Shown here: in pieces, positions 41,135 to 51,496 of the stretch | How positions within the stretch are numbered: position 1 is the stretch's first letter | How the letters are laid out: the number at the start of each line of letters is the position of its first letter | Assembly: GCF_016862075.1 (NCBI RefSeq) | Contig: NZ_BOMG01000014.1 | Span: forward strand, 62,001-126,000 | Direction of reading: 5' to 3' | Source of the DNA: Actinoplanes couchii | GTDB lineage: Bacteria; Actinomycetota; Actinomycetes; Mycobacteriales; Micromonosporaceae | Length of the DNA: 64,000 bases | Program-made: the position numbers and the translations under genes | The notes under the pieces: generated by a model | Seen by the model: only the letters and a program-made list of their open reading frames with translations | What the model was told of the DNA's origin: nothing | The model's database searches: none

Positions 41135-42052
41135 ATGAGCAGTGAACTGGGCGATTTCCTCAAGGCCCGGCGCCGGCGGCTGGACCCGGCGGCGGCCGGG
41201 CTCGCCGATGACGGGCGGCGGCGGGTCGCCGGGCTGCGCCGGGAGGAGGTGGCGCTGCTGGCCTCGATCAGCCCGGGCTACTACACCCGGCTGGAGCAGG
41301 GCCGGCGAGTGGCGGCGGTGCCGGTGCTGGAGGCGATCGCGCGGGCCCTGCGACTGGACGACGACGAGCGGGCGTACCTGTTCGAGCTGTCCGGCAAGGA
41401 CGGCGGCAAGCCGCGCCGGCACGTCGCGCAGCGGGTCCGGGCTCCGCTGCGCCGGCTGCTCGACGATCTTGCCGGCACACCCGCGATGGTGCTCGGGCGG
41501 CGTACCGACGTGTTGGCCTGGAATGCTCTTGCCGCCGCGTTGTTCACCGACTTCGCGGCGGTTCCGGAGAAGCAGCGCAACTTCATCCGGCTCGTCTTCC
41601 GCGACCCGGCGGTGCGGGCCATGTACACCGACTGGGACTACACGGCGCGGTCGTGTGTGGCGCAGCTGCGGATGGAGGCCGCCCGGGATCCGGGCGATCC
41701 GCGGCTGACCGCCCTGGTCGGGGAGCTGTCCGTGCTGGACCCCGACTTCCGGCGCTGGTGGGGTGATCACCGGGTGGCGGTGCGGACGGCCGGCGCCAAG
41801 TCGCTGCGCCACCCGGCCGTCGGCGATCTCACCCTGGACTGGTCGACACTCACCGACGCGTCCGATCCCGATCAGCAGCTGATCACCCTGACCGCCGAGC
41901 CCGGCACACGTTCGCACGAGGGCCTGCGTCTGCTGGCGTCCTGGTCGGCCGGCACGGAGGGAGGCGCCGGGGCCGGCGCCCCCTTCGGGCGGGTCAGCGC
42001 GGCCAGAGGTGCTCCTCCGCCTGCTCCTCCGCGTCGCGCAGGGCGCGCATGA
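41135..42052 (+). CDS. XRE-family regulator with MmyB-like ligand domain
   Basis: A 305-residue regulator: helix-turn-helix REEVALLASISPGYYTRLEQ, then the MmyB-type PAS-like domain (VLAWNALAAALFTDFAAVPE, RNFIRLVFRDPAVRAMYTDW) ending at GLRLLASW, where relatives usually stop. Here about 35 further Gly/Pro/Arg-rich residues follow, read across the 3' end of the convergent dipeptidase (59-bp overlap). Members often flank and control a divergent oxidoreductase or hydrolase, here the one at 41046. Confidence 0.9.
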   Translation: MSSELGDFLKARRRRLDPAAAGLADDGRRRVAGLRREEVALLASISPGYYTRLEQGRRVAAVPVLEAIARALRLDDDERAYLFELSGKDGGKPRRHVAQRVRAPLRRLLDDLAGTPAMVLGRRTDVLAWNALAAALFTDFAAVPEKQRNFIRLVFRDPAVRAMYTDWDYTARSCVAQLRMEAARDPGDPRLTALVGELSVLDPDFRRWWGDHRVAVRTAGAKSLRHPAVGDLTLDWSTLTDASDPDQQLITLTAEPGTRSHEGLRLLASWSAGTEGGAGAGAPFGRVSAARGAPPPAPPRRAGRA

Positions 42053-43160
42053 TGTTGCGGTTGGCCAGGCGCTGCAGGTCGCGTTCGGTCCAGCCGCGGG
42101 TCTGCAACTCGGCGAAGAGCCGCGGGTAACCGGACACGTCGCGCAGGCCGGCGGGTATCTCCAGGGTGCCGTCGAAGTCGCCACCTATACCTATGTGATC
42201 GATTCCGGCCACCTCGCGGGCGTGGTCGAAGTGGTCGGCGACCTGCGCGACGGTCACCTCCGGCTTCGGGTTGGCGGCCAGCCACGCCGCGAACGCGGGC
42301 TCGGCGGCCGGATCCACCACCGCCGACACCGGCACCCGCGACTCCGGTTCGCCCGGGCGCGGGCCGCGCGGCCAGCCGGACTCCTGCGGGGGCAGGCCGA
42401 GCCGGGCCCATTCGGCGTCGGCGGCCTGCTGCCAGTCGCGGGCCGCCGCGGACACGAAGAACGACACGAACGTCAGCATCAGGACGCCGCCGTTGTCGGG
42501 CAGCAGTTCCAGCACGTCGTCGGGGACGTTGCGCGGATGGTCGGTGACCGCGCGGACCCCGGAATGACTGAAGATCACCGGTGCGACGGCCTCCTCCAGG
42601 GCGTCCCGCATGGTGTCCGGGGAGACGTGCGACAGGTCCACCAGGACCCCCACCCGCTGCATCTCCCGGACGATCGCCCGGCCCTCGGCGGTCAGGCCGC
42701 CGTGCACCGGCTCCTGGGTCGCCGAGTCCGCCCACGAGGTGTGGTGGTTGTGGGTCAGCGTCACGTACCGCACCCCCAGCCGGGCCAGCGAGCGCAGCAC
42801 CCCGGTCGACCCGGCCAGGCAGTGCCCGCCCTCGACCCCGAGCAGCGACGCGATCCGGCCGCGTTCCAGCGCCCACTCGACGTCCGCCGACGTGTACGCC
42901 ATCGCCAGCTCGTCCGGGTAGGCGGCCACCATCCGGTGCACCAGGTCGATCTGCTGCAGGGTGTGCGTGACCGCCACCTCCTCGGGCAGGTCCGACGGCA
43001 CGAAGACGGACCAGAACTGCCCGCCCACCCCGCCCGCGCGCAGCCTCGGCAGGTCGGTGTGCAGCGGTGGCCGCTCCCGGTCGAGCCCGGCCACGCCCGA
43101 CCCGTGCCACTCGCGCAGCCTCATGGGCAGGTCGTTGTGGCCGTCGATGATCAAATTCAT
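41994..43160 (-). CDS. M19 membrane-type dipeptidase
   Basis: A 388-residue zinc peptidase of the renal dipeptidase family. Metal ligands are His8 and Asp10 (DGHNDLP), bridging Glu110 (GVEGGH), His178 (VDLSHVS) and His199 (FSHSG), with GIGGDFDG near the C terminus supplying the catalytic Asp loop. It hydrolyses dipeptides, including D-amino-acid types. No signal peptide is visible, so it is likely cytoplasmic here. The coding end overlaps the XRE gene by 59 bp. Confidence 0.94.
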   Translation of the reverse strand: MNLIIDGHNDLPMRLREWHGSGVAGLDRERPPLHTDLPRLRAGGVGGQFWSVFVPSDLPEEVAVTHTLQQIDLVHRMVAAYPDELAMAYTSADVEWALERGRIASLLGVEGGHCLAGSTGVLRSLARLGVRYVTLTHNHHTSWADSATQEPVHGGLTAEGRAIVREMQRVGVLVDLSHVSPDTMRDALEEAVAPVIFSHSGVRAVTDHPRNVPDDVLELLPDNGGVLMLTFVSFFVSAAARDWQQAADAEWARLGLPPQESGWPRGPRPGEPESRVPVSAVVDPAAEPAFAAWLAANPKPEVTVAQVADHFDHAREVAGIDHIGIGGDFDGTLEIPAGLRDVSGYPRLFAELQTRGWTERDLQRLANRNIMRALRDAEEQAEEHLWPR

Positions 43161-43330
43161 GACCTGTAATTACCCACCGTTGTCTTCCGGCGCAACCCGA
43201 TCCCGCCCTTCGGCCACTCGAATCCGCAACCGGGCGGCACCGGCACGGGCACTGGCCTCGCACCGCGCGCCCTGGAATCTCTTTCACATGCCCGGCCGAC
43301 AACGCGCCGGACACACGGGGGAGTTACTGA

Positions 43331-44416
43331 ATGCGACTGGCCAAGCTGCCGAAGTACCTGACAGCTCTGACCGCCGTGATCGCCGGCGCGAGCGCCGCAC
43401 TGGTTCCGTCGGCCGCCCAGGCCGCTCCGCGGAAGACCGGGTGCGTCACCGACGCCAAGCTCGTCCCGTCCTGCAACGTCCTCTGGGGCGGCGCCGCCGG
43501 TGGCTTCACCAGCACCCCGCGCGACCTGGCCCTGAAGTCGTGGGAGCAGGCCTCCGGCCGGACCGCCACCCTGTTCCACCAGTACCACAAGGGCGACGAG
43601 GTCTTCCCGACCAAGGCCGAGATCGCGATGACCAACGATGACAAGAACCCGCGCACCCTCGTCCTGAACTGGAAGATCGCCTACCGCTCGACGTGGGCCG
43701 CGGTCGCCGCCGGCGAGCAGGACCGTCGCATCGACGCGTTCGCCGCCCGTGCCAAGAAGTTCGGCAAGAAGTTCTTCCTCGTGCTCAACCACGAGCCGGA
43801 GAACGACGTCGACACCGACCCGGCGAACGGCATGCGGGCGAAGGACTTCGCCGCGATGTACCGGCACACCATCCAGCGCCTGCGCGCCCAGGGCGTGGAC
43901 AACGCGATCAACGTCGTCGCGTACATGGGCAACGAGGACTGGATGGCGAAGAGCTGGTGGGGCGACCTGTACCCCGGTGACGACGTCGTCGACTGGATCG
44001 GCCTGGACTCGTACGTCTCGGTCGAGAAGTACTGCCCCAAGCCCGGCGCCGCGATCAAGAAGAAGCCGAAGAACTGCTACCACTACGGCAGCTTCGCCGA
44101 CCTGCTGGACCGTGCCCCCAAGGGCGGCGGCAAGGGCTTCTACGAGTGGGCCACCACCGAGCACCCCGGCAAGCCGTTCATGGTCGCCGAGTGGGGCGCC
44201 TACCACCGCGTCGGCAAGCTCACCGACAAGGACTTCGTCTACGCCGACGTGGTCGCCGAGCTGAAGAAGCGCCCCGCCATCAAGGCGATCGTGCACTTCG
44301 ACACCAAGAAGGACGACCAGGGCGACCGCGACATCAGCATCGACAGCACCGACGCGTCGCTGGCCGCTTTCCAGAAGCTGGCCGCCAACCCGATCTTCGA
44401 CGTGAAGCTCCGCTGA
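43331..44416 (+). CDS. secreted GH26 beta-mannanase-like glycoside hydrolase
   Basis: A 361-residue secreted enzyme with a signal peptide (cleavage near SAAQAA, residue 32). It has a TIM-barrel GH26 pattern: acid/base Glu155 in LVLNHEPEND and nucleophile Glu287 in FMVAEWGAY, plus WIGLDSYVS. Two short cysteine pairs (38/48, 235/249) may be disulfides. GH26 members cleave beta-mannans or related glucans; no binding module is attached. GGGGAG precedes the ATG, and a hairpin terminator follows. The 170-bp upstream gap shows no gene. Confidence 0.82.
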   Translation: MRLAKLPKYLTALTAVIAGASAALVPSAAQAAPRKTGCVTDAKLVPSCNVLWGGAAGGFTSTPRDLALKSWEQASGRTATLFHQYHKGDEVFPTKAEIAMTNDDKNPRTLVLNWKIAYRSTWAAVAAGEQDRRIDAFAARAKKFGKKFFLVLNHEPENDVDTDPANGMRAKDFAAMYRHTIQRLRAQGVDNAINVVAYMGNEDWMAKSWWGDLYPGDDVVDWIGLDSYVSVEKYCPKPGAAIKKKPKNCYHYGSFADLLDRAPKGGGKGFYEWATTEHPGKPFMVAEWGAYHRVGKLTDKDFVYADVVAELKKRPAIKAIVHFDTKKDDQGDRDISIDSTDASLAAFQKLAANPIFDVKLR

Positions 44417-44447
44417 CCCACCGAAAGCTTTGTTCACCCCCTGGTAA

Positions 44448-44485
44448 AGGAAGCGCCGTCCGGTCACTGCCGGGCGGCGCTTCCT
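44448..44485 (+). terminator. terminator of the mannanase-like gene
   Basis: Eleven-bp arms AGGAAGCGCCG and CGGCGCTTCCT with an inner CCGG/CCGG stem. It lies 31 bp after the stop. No long U tract. The gap to 44626 otherwise shows nothing. Confidence 0.75.
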
Positions 44486-44626
44486 CGTTGCCAGGCAAAC
44501 CCCGAAGATCCACACCCTCTTCCGGTACGCCGCAACGATCCACAACCGCAGCGGCCACCGGCCGCCTCGTCCCCGCGAGCCAGGCGTCCCCTCCCGGCAT
44601 CCCCGCGACCGCCGGGCCAGGAGCGG

Positions 44627-44756
44627 CCCGTCATCGGCCATCCCCGGCGTTCTGGATCCGGCCCGGCCCGTCACCGGCTGTCCCGGGCGTTCTGGATCCG
44701 GCCCGGCCCGTCACCAGCTGTCCCGGGCGCTCCGGCTTCAGCCCGGCCCGTTCGGC
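44627..44756. repeat. 40-bp tandem repeat, three copies and a part
   Basis: Units start at 44627, 44667, 44707 and (partial) 44747, each beginning CCCGTCA or CCCGTTC and running through TGTCCCGGGCGTTCTGGATC. The last unit enters the 3' end of the kinase gene, whose stop is at 44738. The array looks recently expanded. Confidence 0.85.
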
Positions 44757-45313
44757 AGATTCCGCCCGGCCCAGCCGACGACCTGGCGCCGCCCCCGGAG
44801 CCGGACCACGGTCACGTCCGCACCCCGCTCGTCGAGCAGCGCCCGAACCCGTTCACCCGGCCCACCGTGCGTCCGCCAGGACCACCGGACCACGTGCTCC
44901 GGATCGGTGAGGATCGTCCACAGCGGCGGTTCGACGTTCCCGTTCCACAGCTGTTCCCGCAGCACCCGCCGCCGGACGGTGCGCCGGAGGACCTGCCGCA
45001 TCACCAGGCTCCGGGGATGATCCAGCCACAGCACACAGTCCGCCCGGCTGTGCAGCATGTCACCGAGCTTGCTGGTGTACTGCCACTCGGTCACCCACTC
45101 CGCCCGCCCCGCGAACGTCGCGACCTCCCCGGCGAACTCCGCCCGCGGCTGCCACCCGGCCCCGTGGTGCAGAGCGTCCAACTCGATCCGGGGCAGCCCC
45201 CAGCTCCGCCCGACAGCCGTCGCCAGCGTGGTCTTCCCGGCCCCGGAGACTCCCGCCACGAGCACCCGCCGGGGCCGCACCACCAGTTCGTCATCCCACT
45301 CCAACAGAGGCAC
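44738..45313 (-). CDS. P-loop kinase (adenylate kinase/FlaR-like)
   Basis: A 191-residue P-loop protein: Walker A VAGVSGAGKTTLATAVG (about 19-35), then LPRIELDALHHGAGWQPRAE and EWVTEWQYTSKLGDMLHSRA, the layout of the topology-modulation (FlaR) and adenylate kinase-like group. VLWLDHPRSLVMRQVLRRTV is the Arg-rich lid region. It likely phosphorylates a small metabolite or nucleotide; the exact substrate is unknown. The last four codons lie in the 40-bp tandem repeat. Confidence 0.8.
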   Translation of the reverse strand: MPLLEWDDELVVRPRRVLVAGVSGAGKTTLATAVGRSWGLPRIELDALHHGAGWQPRAEFAGEVATFAGRAEWVTEWQYTSKLGDMLHSRADCVLWLDHPRSLVMRQVLRRTVRRRVLREQLWNGNVEPPLWTILTDPEHVVRWSWRTHGGPGERVRALLDERGADVTVVRLRGRRQVVGWAGRNLPNGPG

Positions 45314-45375
45314 GGCGCCAGCCTAGAGAGTCCCGCCGGCCCGGTCCGGAAAGGACCGGAGAGGCCGCGCAGGCC

Positions 45376-45545
45376 ACCCCACCCGACCAACCCAGCCCAA
45401 CCCAGCCCGACTCGACCAACTCACCCCGACCCGACCAAGCCAGCCCAACCCGACCAACCCAGCCCGACCCAACCCAACCCAACCCAACCCGACCCGACCT
45501 GACCTGACCAAACCAGCCCAAAACAGCTCGACCCGGCCCGCTCCG
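45376..45545. repeat. pentanucleotide minisatellite of CCAAC/CCGAC units
   Basis: About 170 bp built from CCAAC, CCAGC, CCGAC and near relatives, including CCAACCCAACCCAACCCAAC around 45472-45491. It fills the gap between the kinase start and the stop of the large gene at 45582. On the minus strand it reads GWVGLGWVGLG in one frame, but nothing supports translation. Confidence 0.85.
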
Positions 45546-45581
45546 ACCAGCCTTGGTCCGCCCCGGGCCGGCCCGGGGCGG

Positions 45582-48275
45582 TCAGGGCCGGCCGGTCAGG
45601 ATTGCCAGCAGGCGGCGGGACTCCTGGGCCAGGCGGGACGTGCCGGGCAGCGCCGCCGCCTCGGCCAGGCCGGGGATCTCGGCGCGGATGTCCAGGGCGA
45701 CCGCCACCTGGCTGGCGAGCTCCAGCAGGTCGGGGACGGCCCGGAGTTTCGTCGCCAGCAGTGGTGGCAGCGCCGTGGTCAGCAGCTCCCAGACCGCCGT
45801 GGCCGCGCCGCCCCGGAACGCGTCGGTCAGCCCGAGCGTCACCCGGGACAGTTTGACCGTGCCGTCCGCGCACAGATCGGCCAGCGCCGAACCCACCGCC
45901 GCCGCGAACGGCTCCGCACCGGCGGCCATCGTCAGGAACGCGTCCACGGCCGAGATCCGGTCCGGCTCGTGTTTCGCACCGAAGCCGTAGACCAGCCCGT
46001 ACGCCATCCCCGGGCCCACCGGCCCGGTGCACTCGGCGAGCAGCGGCAGCAACCTGCCGTCACCACGCTGCCCCTGGTCGGCGAAGGAACCCAGATCACC
46101 GAGCGCCCACGCCGCCGCGACCTCCCGATGGTGCGGCACCACCATGGCGAGCACCGCTTCGACACCGTCGAACTCGTTCGGAGACCACCGTGGATGCCGG
46201 CCCGGCTGATGGGTGAGCAGCTGCCGCTCCAGGCGCAGGCCGCCGTCTCGGGCCGGGGTGAGCCGGGCGCCCATCCGCCGGGGCACCGGGACGTCCCACG
46301 TGTACGCCCCGGCATCGTTGCGCTCACCCACCTGTGCGCACGGCTCGCTGACCGGATCGGGCAGCCCACCGGCGGCCAGCCACTGCGCGAACTGCCGCCC
46401 GGCCGGTGACGTGAGCTCCGCCGCCGCGGCCGTGACCTCGGCGGCGACGCCGGTTCGCGGCAGCCGCAGCAGCGCCTGCTCCAGGTCGAACGACCACGGC
46501 TGCCAGCCTTCCGCCTCGGCCCGGGACAGCCGCTCCAGCAGGGCCGCCGGGTCGATGCTCCCGTTCACCCGGGTGGGGGTGGCGACCAGCATCGGCATCA
46601 TCGAACCGTTGATCCGCACCGCGATCTCGGCGGCCCGCAACGCCAGGACACCGGTCGGGTCGGCGGCCAGTTTCGAGTTGCCACCGCCGCGCCGGCCCTC
46701 CTGCCAGGCGATCCGCACCGAGGTGTGCAGCTGCTGGTGGCCGGTGTCGTGCCGGGGCGGATCGGTGGCCATCCGGATCGCGGTGCCCAGGCCGTGGAAC
46801 GGCGAACCGGTGTTCCACTGGTTGGTGTCGAACCAGCCGGAATGCCGCTGAAGGATCGGGGCCAGGGCGGCGGCGAACTCGTCCCGCGGCCCCTGGGCGT
46901 GCAGGGTGACGACCGCGGCCAGGACCCGCTCCCAGCGGACCCCGGTCTGGTCGTGCAGCAGAACCACCACCTCCTCGGCCAGCTCGGCGGCGGAGGCGAT
47001 CGGCGGTGGCATCGGCGCCACCTCGAGTGCGGTCAGGGGCACCGGCTCCGGGGCGGCGGCCATGGTGGTGCCGAACAGCTCGGCGGCCCGGGCGGTCAGG
47101 TCGCCGGCCAGCAGCACCGAGTTGCCGGCGATCAGGGCGACGGTGTCCGCCCGGAGCCCGGCCAGCTGCTTGGCGATCATGATCAGGGCGCGCTCCTGGA
47201 CGTCCAGCGCGGGATGCCCGAACGCGCCGGCCAGGGTCCGGTAGACGTCGTCCACCCGCGACGGGTCACGCTTCGCCACCTTCTCCAGCCAGGTGATCTG
47301 CGCCTTGACCAGGGTCTTCTCTTTACGCACCAGCACCGGGGCGCTGACGTCGAGCAGCGTGTCCACGTCGAGACGGCCGGCGTCGTCGAGGGCCCGCAGC
47401 ATGCTCTGGGCCAGGGCGGCGATCGGGCCGGGCGCCTCGGCCAGCAGACGGAGATGATCCGGCGCGTACTCGGCGATCTCGTCGACCGTGGGCGCCAGCT
47501 TCTCGTGCAGCACCACGAACGGGCGCAGCGCGTTCGGTTTGTCGCCGCGGGCCAGCCGGTCGATCGTCGCCGCCAGCACCGTCTTGCGCTCCAGCCGGCC
47601 CTCGGCGACTAGGGCGCCGACCGCGCCGGGGAACCGGGTGACGGTGCCCGGGTTGTCGGAGCCGTCACCCCAGGCCGTGTTGAAGATGTCGGCGCCGAGG
47701 CCGTCGAACTCGAACACCGAGGGCAGGAGCAGGTCCAGGTACGGGTCGTCGCGCATCCGCATCGTCAACGGCGGCACCCGCTTGCCGCGCGGGCGGATCA
47801 GCCGGCCCAGCCAGCCCTTGACGACACCCTCGATGACCGGCGGCTCCGCCCCGCCGGCCCGGATGATCGCGGCGGCGAATTCCCACTCGGTGCTGTCCCA
47901 CACGTTCCGGGTGGAGAGCCGCTGGGCCAGCCGGTGCCCCAGATCGCCCATCCAGTCCACCTCGCGGGCGGTGGCGACGTCGGTGAGGAAACCGAGCGGC
48001 ATGAAGCGCCAGTGGTCGCGCAGGGCACGGCGGGTGAGCAACGCCGCCGCTTTCTGCGCGGTCGGCGCGGTGCCCACCACGGCGATGGCGTAACTCCCGG
48101 CCGGGTGGATCTGGGCCCGCCACCAGTCCGACGGGTCCGCGCCCTTGATCCCGGCCTCGACCGTCTTGAAGAACGCCAGGCGCTCGGCCTCGGTGGCACC
48201 GAGCAGCAGCGCGGTGACCCCGGCGCCGTTGTCCCGGCCGGCCAGCTCCTCCAGGGTCTCCCAGCTCAGGCTCAT
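45582..48275 (-). CDS. large DUF6493-like protein
   Basis: An 897-residue protein of unknown biochemistry. It starts [20 protein letters not shown] and is mostly helical with HEAT-like stretches ([40 protein letters not shown]), then a C-terminal third with [19 protein letters not shown] and [20 protein letters not shown]. In streptomycetes such a protein (DUF6493, recalled) pairs with a SWIM zinc-finger protein, as here. ATG 48275 overlaps the stop of the SWIM gene (ATGA). No catalytic motif. DNA-binding or quality-control function is speculative. Confidence 0.75.
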   Translation of the reverse strand: MSLSWETLEELAGRDNGAGVTALLLGATEAERLAFFKTVEAGIKGADPSDWWRAQIHPAGSYAIAVVGTAPTAQKAAALLTRRALRDHWRFMPLGFLTDVATAREVDWMGDLGHRLAQRLSTRNVWDSTEWEFAAAIIRAGGAEPPVIEGVVKGWLGRLIRPRGKRVPPLTMRMRDDPYLDLLLPSVFEFDGLGADIFNTAWGDGSDNPGTVTRFPGAVGALVAEGRLERKTVLAATIDRLARGDKPNALRPFVVLHEKLAPTVDEIAEYAPDHLRLLAEAPGPIAALAQSMLRALDDAGRLDVDTLLDVSAPVLVRKEKTLVKAQITWLEKVAKRDPSRVDDVYRTLAGAFGHPALDVQERALIMIAKQLAGLRADTVALIAGNSVLLAGDLTARAAELFGTTMAAAPEPVPLTALEVAPMPPPIASAAELAEEVVVLLHDQTGVRWERVLAAVVTLHAQGPRDEFAAALAPILQRHSGWFDTNQWNTGSPFHGLGTAIRMATDPPRHDTGHQQLHTSVRIAWQEGRRGGGNSKLAADPTGVLALRAAEIAVRINGSMMPMLVATPTRVNGSIDPAALLERLSRAEAEGWQPWSFDLEQALLRLPRTGVAAEVTAAAAELTSPAGRQFAQWLAAGGLPDPVSEPCAQVGERNDAGAYTWDVPVPRRMGARLTPARDGGLRLERQLLTHQPGRHPRWSPNEFDGVEAVLAMVVPHHREVAAAWALGDLGSFADQGQRGDGRLLPLLAECTGPVGPGMAYGLVYGFGAKHEPDRISAVDAFLTMAAGAEPFAAAVGSALADLCADGTVKLSRVTLGLTDAFRGGAATAVWELLTTALPPLLATKLRAVPDLLELASQVAVALDIRAEIPGLAEAAALPGTSRLAQESRRLLAILTGRP

Positions 48276-49600
48276 GCGGTCACCTCCGCGGCCTCGAAAA
48301 CCGCGCCGGACCGGACCAGCCGCACCGCCAGGGCGTGCTTGCACGGGCCGCGCTCACCGCGGTACTTCGCCCACCACGGGCAGGTGCAGGAGGTGGCGTC
48401 GCGCACGTGGTAGATCTCGTCGCCGCTGCGCACCACCGACACCTCGGGGCCGTCGGTCACCGCGCCGGCCGCGGCCAGCGCCCGGGCGCCGGCCAGCCGC
48501 GGGTTCATCTTCTCCACCACCTCCGCCGAGTACGGCAGGGTGCGGTGGAAGTAGCCCGCCTCGGCCACGTCGTAGCCGACCCGCCCGGCCGTGCCGAGCT
48601 GGGTGAGCGCGTCCCGGACCCGGGCCGCGCCCAGGCCGGAGCTGACGGCCAGCGCGTCCACGTCGATCGTCGGATCCCACGAGAGCAGGGCGCTGACCAG
48701 ATCGGCGTCGTCGGCCGCCTCGTCACTGACCAGCGCGTCGAGGACGGCGCCCTCCCCGGAGAACCCCCGGTACGGCTCCGGGGACAGCGTCAGCGACAGC
48801 CGCAGGGTCGGCGAACTCAGCTCCCACGTGCTGGCCACCGGGCCACTCCCGGCCGCGACTGCCGGGCCGTGGACCGTGAGCCGGACCCCGTACCGCAGGA
48901 AGGGTTTGAGGGCTGCCAGCCGCCCGGCGCCCGGCAGGCAGACCGCGCCCGGCACCGGCCTCGAGGTGAAGCGCAGCGAACGGCCGGCCGGGACCGCCCA
49001 CAGCACAGATTTGTCGTTGGCGGGCAGCCGGTTGAGCAGCATCCGCGCCTCGGCCACGCCGATCTCGGCGCGCGCGTCGAACCGGGAGGTGAGGACCTGT
49101 GCCTCGGCGAACCCGCGCAGCCAGCGCGACGGCAACGGCACCTTGCGCTCGACCAGCTCACCGTCGAACGTGGTCACCGTCAGGTCGTCCGGCCCGACCG
49201 CGACGTGCATCGGATCGGTGCGCCCGACCCGGGTCAGCGCCCGCTGCAGCGGCAGGTTGACGTCCACGTTGGTGGTGCCGTGCGCGAGGATCTCGCCGTC
49301 CAGCCCGCCGGGCAGCACGTCCATCCGCGCGTAGACCCCGCAGCACCCGGAGAACGACTCGAACCGCAGCCGGTCCGACCCGGCGGTCACCACCGGGTCC
49401 AGGCTGGCCGGCGGCAGCGGCCGGAAATAGCGCGTGCGGGCCACTTCGGCCACCGCGAGCAGCCCGGTGGCAGCCGCCCCGGGGTCGGTCAGGAACCCGG
49501 CGAAGAAACGCGGATGAGCCGCCGGCCCACCGGAGGTCTGCAGGGTGAGCCTGTCGTCGAGGGCCGACGAGCCGAGGTACGAGTACGCCGCGGAAACCAT
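48272..49600 (-). CDS. SWIM zinc-finger protein
   Basis: A 442-residue protein whose C terminus has the SWIM motif [20 protein letters not shown] (CxC-xn-CxH), a zinc-binding fold that contacts DNA or protein. The N-terminal part begins [20 protein letters not shown] and lacks known catalytic motifs; [20 protein letters not shown] looks like a winged-helix segment before the finger. Translationally coupled to the DUF6493-like gene. Divergent from pgi with a 204-bp promoter region between them. Confidence 0.88.
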   Translation of the reverse strand: MVSAAYSYLGSSALDDRLTLQTSGGPAAHPRFFAGFLTDPGAAATGLLAVAEVARTRYFRPLPPASLDPVVTAGSDRLRFESFSGCCGVYARMDVLPGGLDGEILAHGTTNVDVNLPLQRALTRVGRTDPMHVAVGPDDLTVTTFDGELVERKVPLPSRWLRGFAEAQVLTSRFDARAEIGVAEARMLLNRLPANDKSVLWAVPAGRSLRFTSRPVPGAVCLPGAGRLAALKPFLRYGVRLTVHGPAVAAGSGPVASTWELSSPTLRLSLTLSPEPYRGFSGEGAVLDALVSDEAADDADLVSALLSWDPTIDVDALAVSSGLGAARVRDALTQLGTAGRVGYDVAEAGYFHRTLPYSAEVVEKMNPRLAGARALAAAGAVTDGPEVSVVRSGDEIYHVRDATSCTCPWWAKYRGERGPCKHALAVRLVRSGAVFEAAEVTA

Positions 49601-49804
49601 GCCGGGAACCGTAGAGAACGGGTACGACATTTTCGTCGGACGTACGGATGGTTCATCGGAGTGAGAAGACGGACACCGAGACGGCGGCGGTACGTTCGGG
49701 GGACTAACCTCGCGGACAGGACACGTCCGAGCGGCCGGTTCGCAGGTGCCGGGCACCGGATCGTGCCACGATTTGTGCGTCGTCCAGGTTCGAGAGTGGG
49801 AAAG

Positions 49805-51436
49805 ATGAGCGAACACGTTTCCGACAGTGCCGAGTGGCAGACTCTTCAGGGCCTCGCCGAGAAGTTCTCCGCGGTGCACCTGCGCGACCTGTTCGGCAGC
49901 GACCCGCAGCGTGGTGAGCGCTACGCCGCCGAGGTCGCCGGCCTCTACGTCGACTACAGCAAGAACCTGGTCACCGACGAGGTGCTGAGCGCGCTGACCG
50001 CGCTGGCGCAGCGGGCGAAGCTGACCGAGAAGATCGGCGCGATGTTCTCCGGCGAGCACATCAACATCACCGAGGACCGCGCCGTCCTTCACACCGCCCT
50101 GCGCCTGCCGCGGGACGCGTCTCTGGTCGTCGACGGGCAGGACGTGGTCGCCGACGTGCACCAGGTCCTGGACAAGATGGGCGCGTTCGCCGACAAGGTC
50201 CGCTCCGGGGAGTGGAAGGGCCACACCGGCGAGCACATCAAGACGATCGTCAACATCGGCATCGGCGGCTCCGACCTGGGCCCGGTGATGGCGTACGAGG
50301 CGCTGAAAGATTTCACCCAGCGCGACATCGAGTGCCGTTTCGTCTCGAACATCGACCCCACCGACCTGTTCGAGAAGACCCACGACCTGGACCCGGCCAC
50401 CACCCTGTTCATCGTGGTGTCCAAGACCTTCACCACCCAGGAGACGCTGACCAACGCCAAGGAGGCACGCTCCTGGCTGCTGGAGGGTCTCGGCGGGGAC
50501 GCGGCGGCGGTCGCCAGGCACTTCGTCGCGGTCAGCACCAACGCGGCGAAGGTCGCCGACTTCGGCATCGACACCGACAACATGTTCGGGTTCTGGGACT
50601 GGGTCGGCGGGCGTTACTCGCTGCCGTCCGCGGTCGGCCTGTCGGTGCTGATCGCGATCGGCAAGGAGCGCTTCGCCGAGATGCTCACCGGCTACCACGC
50701 CGTCGACGAGCACTTCCGCAGCACGCCGATCGAGCGCAACATCCCGGCCCTGCTCGGCCTGATCAACGTCTGGTACGACACGTTCCTCGGCGCCCAGTCG
50801 CACGCCGTCCTGCCGTACGCGCAGTACCTGCACCGCTTCGCCGCCTACCTGCAGCAGCTCACCATGGAGAGCAACGGCAAGTCGGTGCGGATCAGCGGCG
50901 AGCCGGCCACCTTCCAGACCGGTGAGATCTTCTGGGGCGAGCCCGGCACCAACGGCCAGCACGCCTTCTACCAGCTGATCCACCAGGGCACCAAGCTGAT
51001 CCCGGCGGACTTCATCGGCTTCAGCAAGCCCAACCACGACATCGGCGAGATGCACGACCTGCTGATGTCGAACTTCCTGGCGCAGACCGGGGCGCTCGCC
51101 TTCGGCCGCTCGCTGGAGCAGGTCGAGGCCGAGGGCACCGACCCGAAGATCGCGCCGCACCGGGTCATGCAGGGCAACCACCCGACCACCACGATCCTCG
51201 CCGAGAGCCTCACCCCGGCGACGTTCGGGCAGCTGGTGGCGCTCTACGAGCACATCACGTTCACCCAGGGCGTGATCTGGGAGATCAACTCGTTCGACCA
51301 GTGGGGTGTGGAGCTCGGCAAGGTGATGGCCAACCAGCTGGCGCCGAAGCTGACGTCCCGGGAGACCCCGGCCGACGACGCCGACTCGTCGACGAACGCG
51401 CTGATCAAGCGGTACCGGACCCAGCGCGGCCGCTGA
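49805..51436 (+). CDS. pgi: glucose-6-phosphate isomerase
   Basis: A 543-residue isomerase converting glucose-6-phosphate and fructose-6-phosphate. Motifs: [19 protein letters not shown] (sugar-phosphate loop), [40 protein letters not shown] with the catalytic Glu, [20 protein letters not shown] (His) and [16 protein letters not shown] (Lys). The length matches bacterial Pgi. GTGGGAAAG precedes the ATG at 49805; the open frame far upstream is a shadow of the SWIM gene. A 36-bp palindrome follows the stop. Confidence 0.98.
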   Translation: MSEHVSDSAEWQTLQGLAEKFSAVHLRDLFGSDPQRGERYAAEVAGLYVDYSKNLVTDEVLSALTALAQRAKLTEKIGAMFSGEHINITEDRAVLHTALRLPRDASLVVDGQDVVADVHQVLDKMGAFADKVRSGEWKGHTGEHIKTIVNIGIGGSDLGPVMAYEALKDFTQRDIECRFVSNIDPTDLFEKTHDLDPATTLFIVVSKTFTTQETLTNAKEARSWLLEGLGGDAAAVARHFVAVSTNAAKVADFGIDTDNMFGFWDWVGGRYSLPSAVGLSVLIAIGKERFAEMLTGYHAVDEHFRSTPIERNIPALLGLINVWYDTFLGAQSHAVLPYAQYLHRFAAYLQQLTMESNGKSVRISGEPATFQTGEIFWGEPGTNGQHAFYQLIHQGTKLIPADFIGFSKPNHDIGEMHDLLMSNFLAQTGALAFGRSLEQVEAEGTDPKIAPHRVMQGNHPTTTILAESLTPATFGQLVALYEHITFTQGVIWEINSFDQWGVELGKVMANQLAPKLTSRETPADDADSSTNALIKRYRTQRGR

Positions 51437-51444
51437 CATCAGGC

Positions 51445-51480
51445 CCTGGGTGGCAGACCCCGCGGGGTCTGCCACCCAGG
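51445..51480 (+). terminator. 36-bp perfect palindrome after pgi
   Basis: Arms CCTGGGTGGCAGACCCC and GGGGTCTGCCACCCAGG are exact 17-mers around GC. It begins eight bases after the pgi stop. No U tract, as in many actinobacterial terminators. Its symmetry lets it act on both strands. Confidence 0.8.
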
Positions 51481-51496
51481 ACCTAGGCTTAGGGCC

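Noticed and set aside
45291..45521. Gly/Trp-rich frame over the CCAAC minisatellite
   Set aside because: Reading GWVGLGWVGLG is an artefact of the pentanucleotide repeat and there is no ribosome site.
48335..49804. Long upstream extension of the pgi frame
   Set aside because: It is the shadow of the SWIM gene on the opposite strand; Pgi similarity begins at [12 protein letters not shown] (49805), which has a ribosome site.
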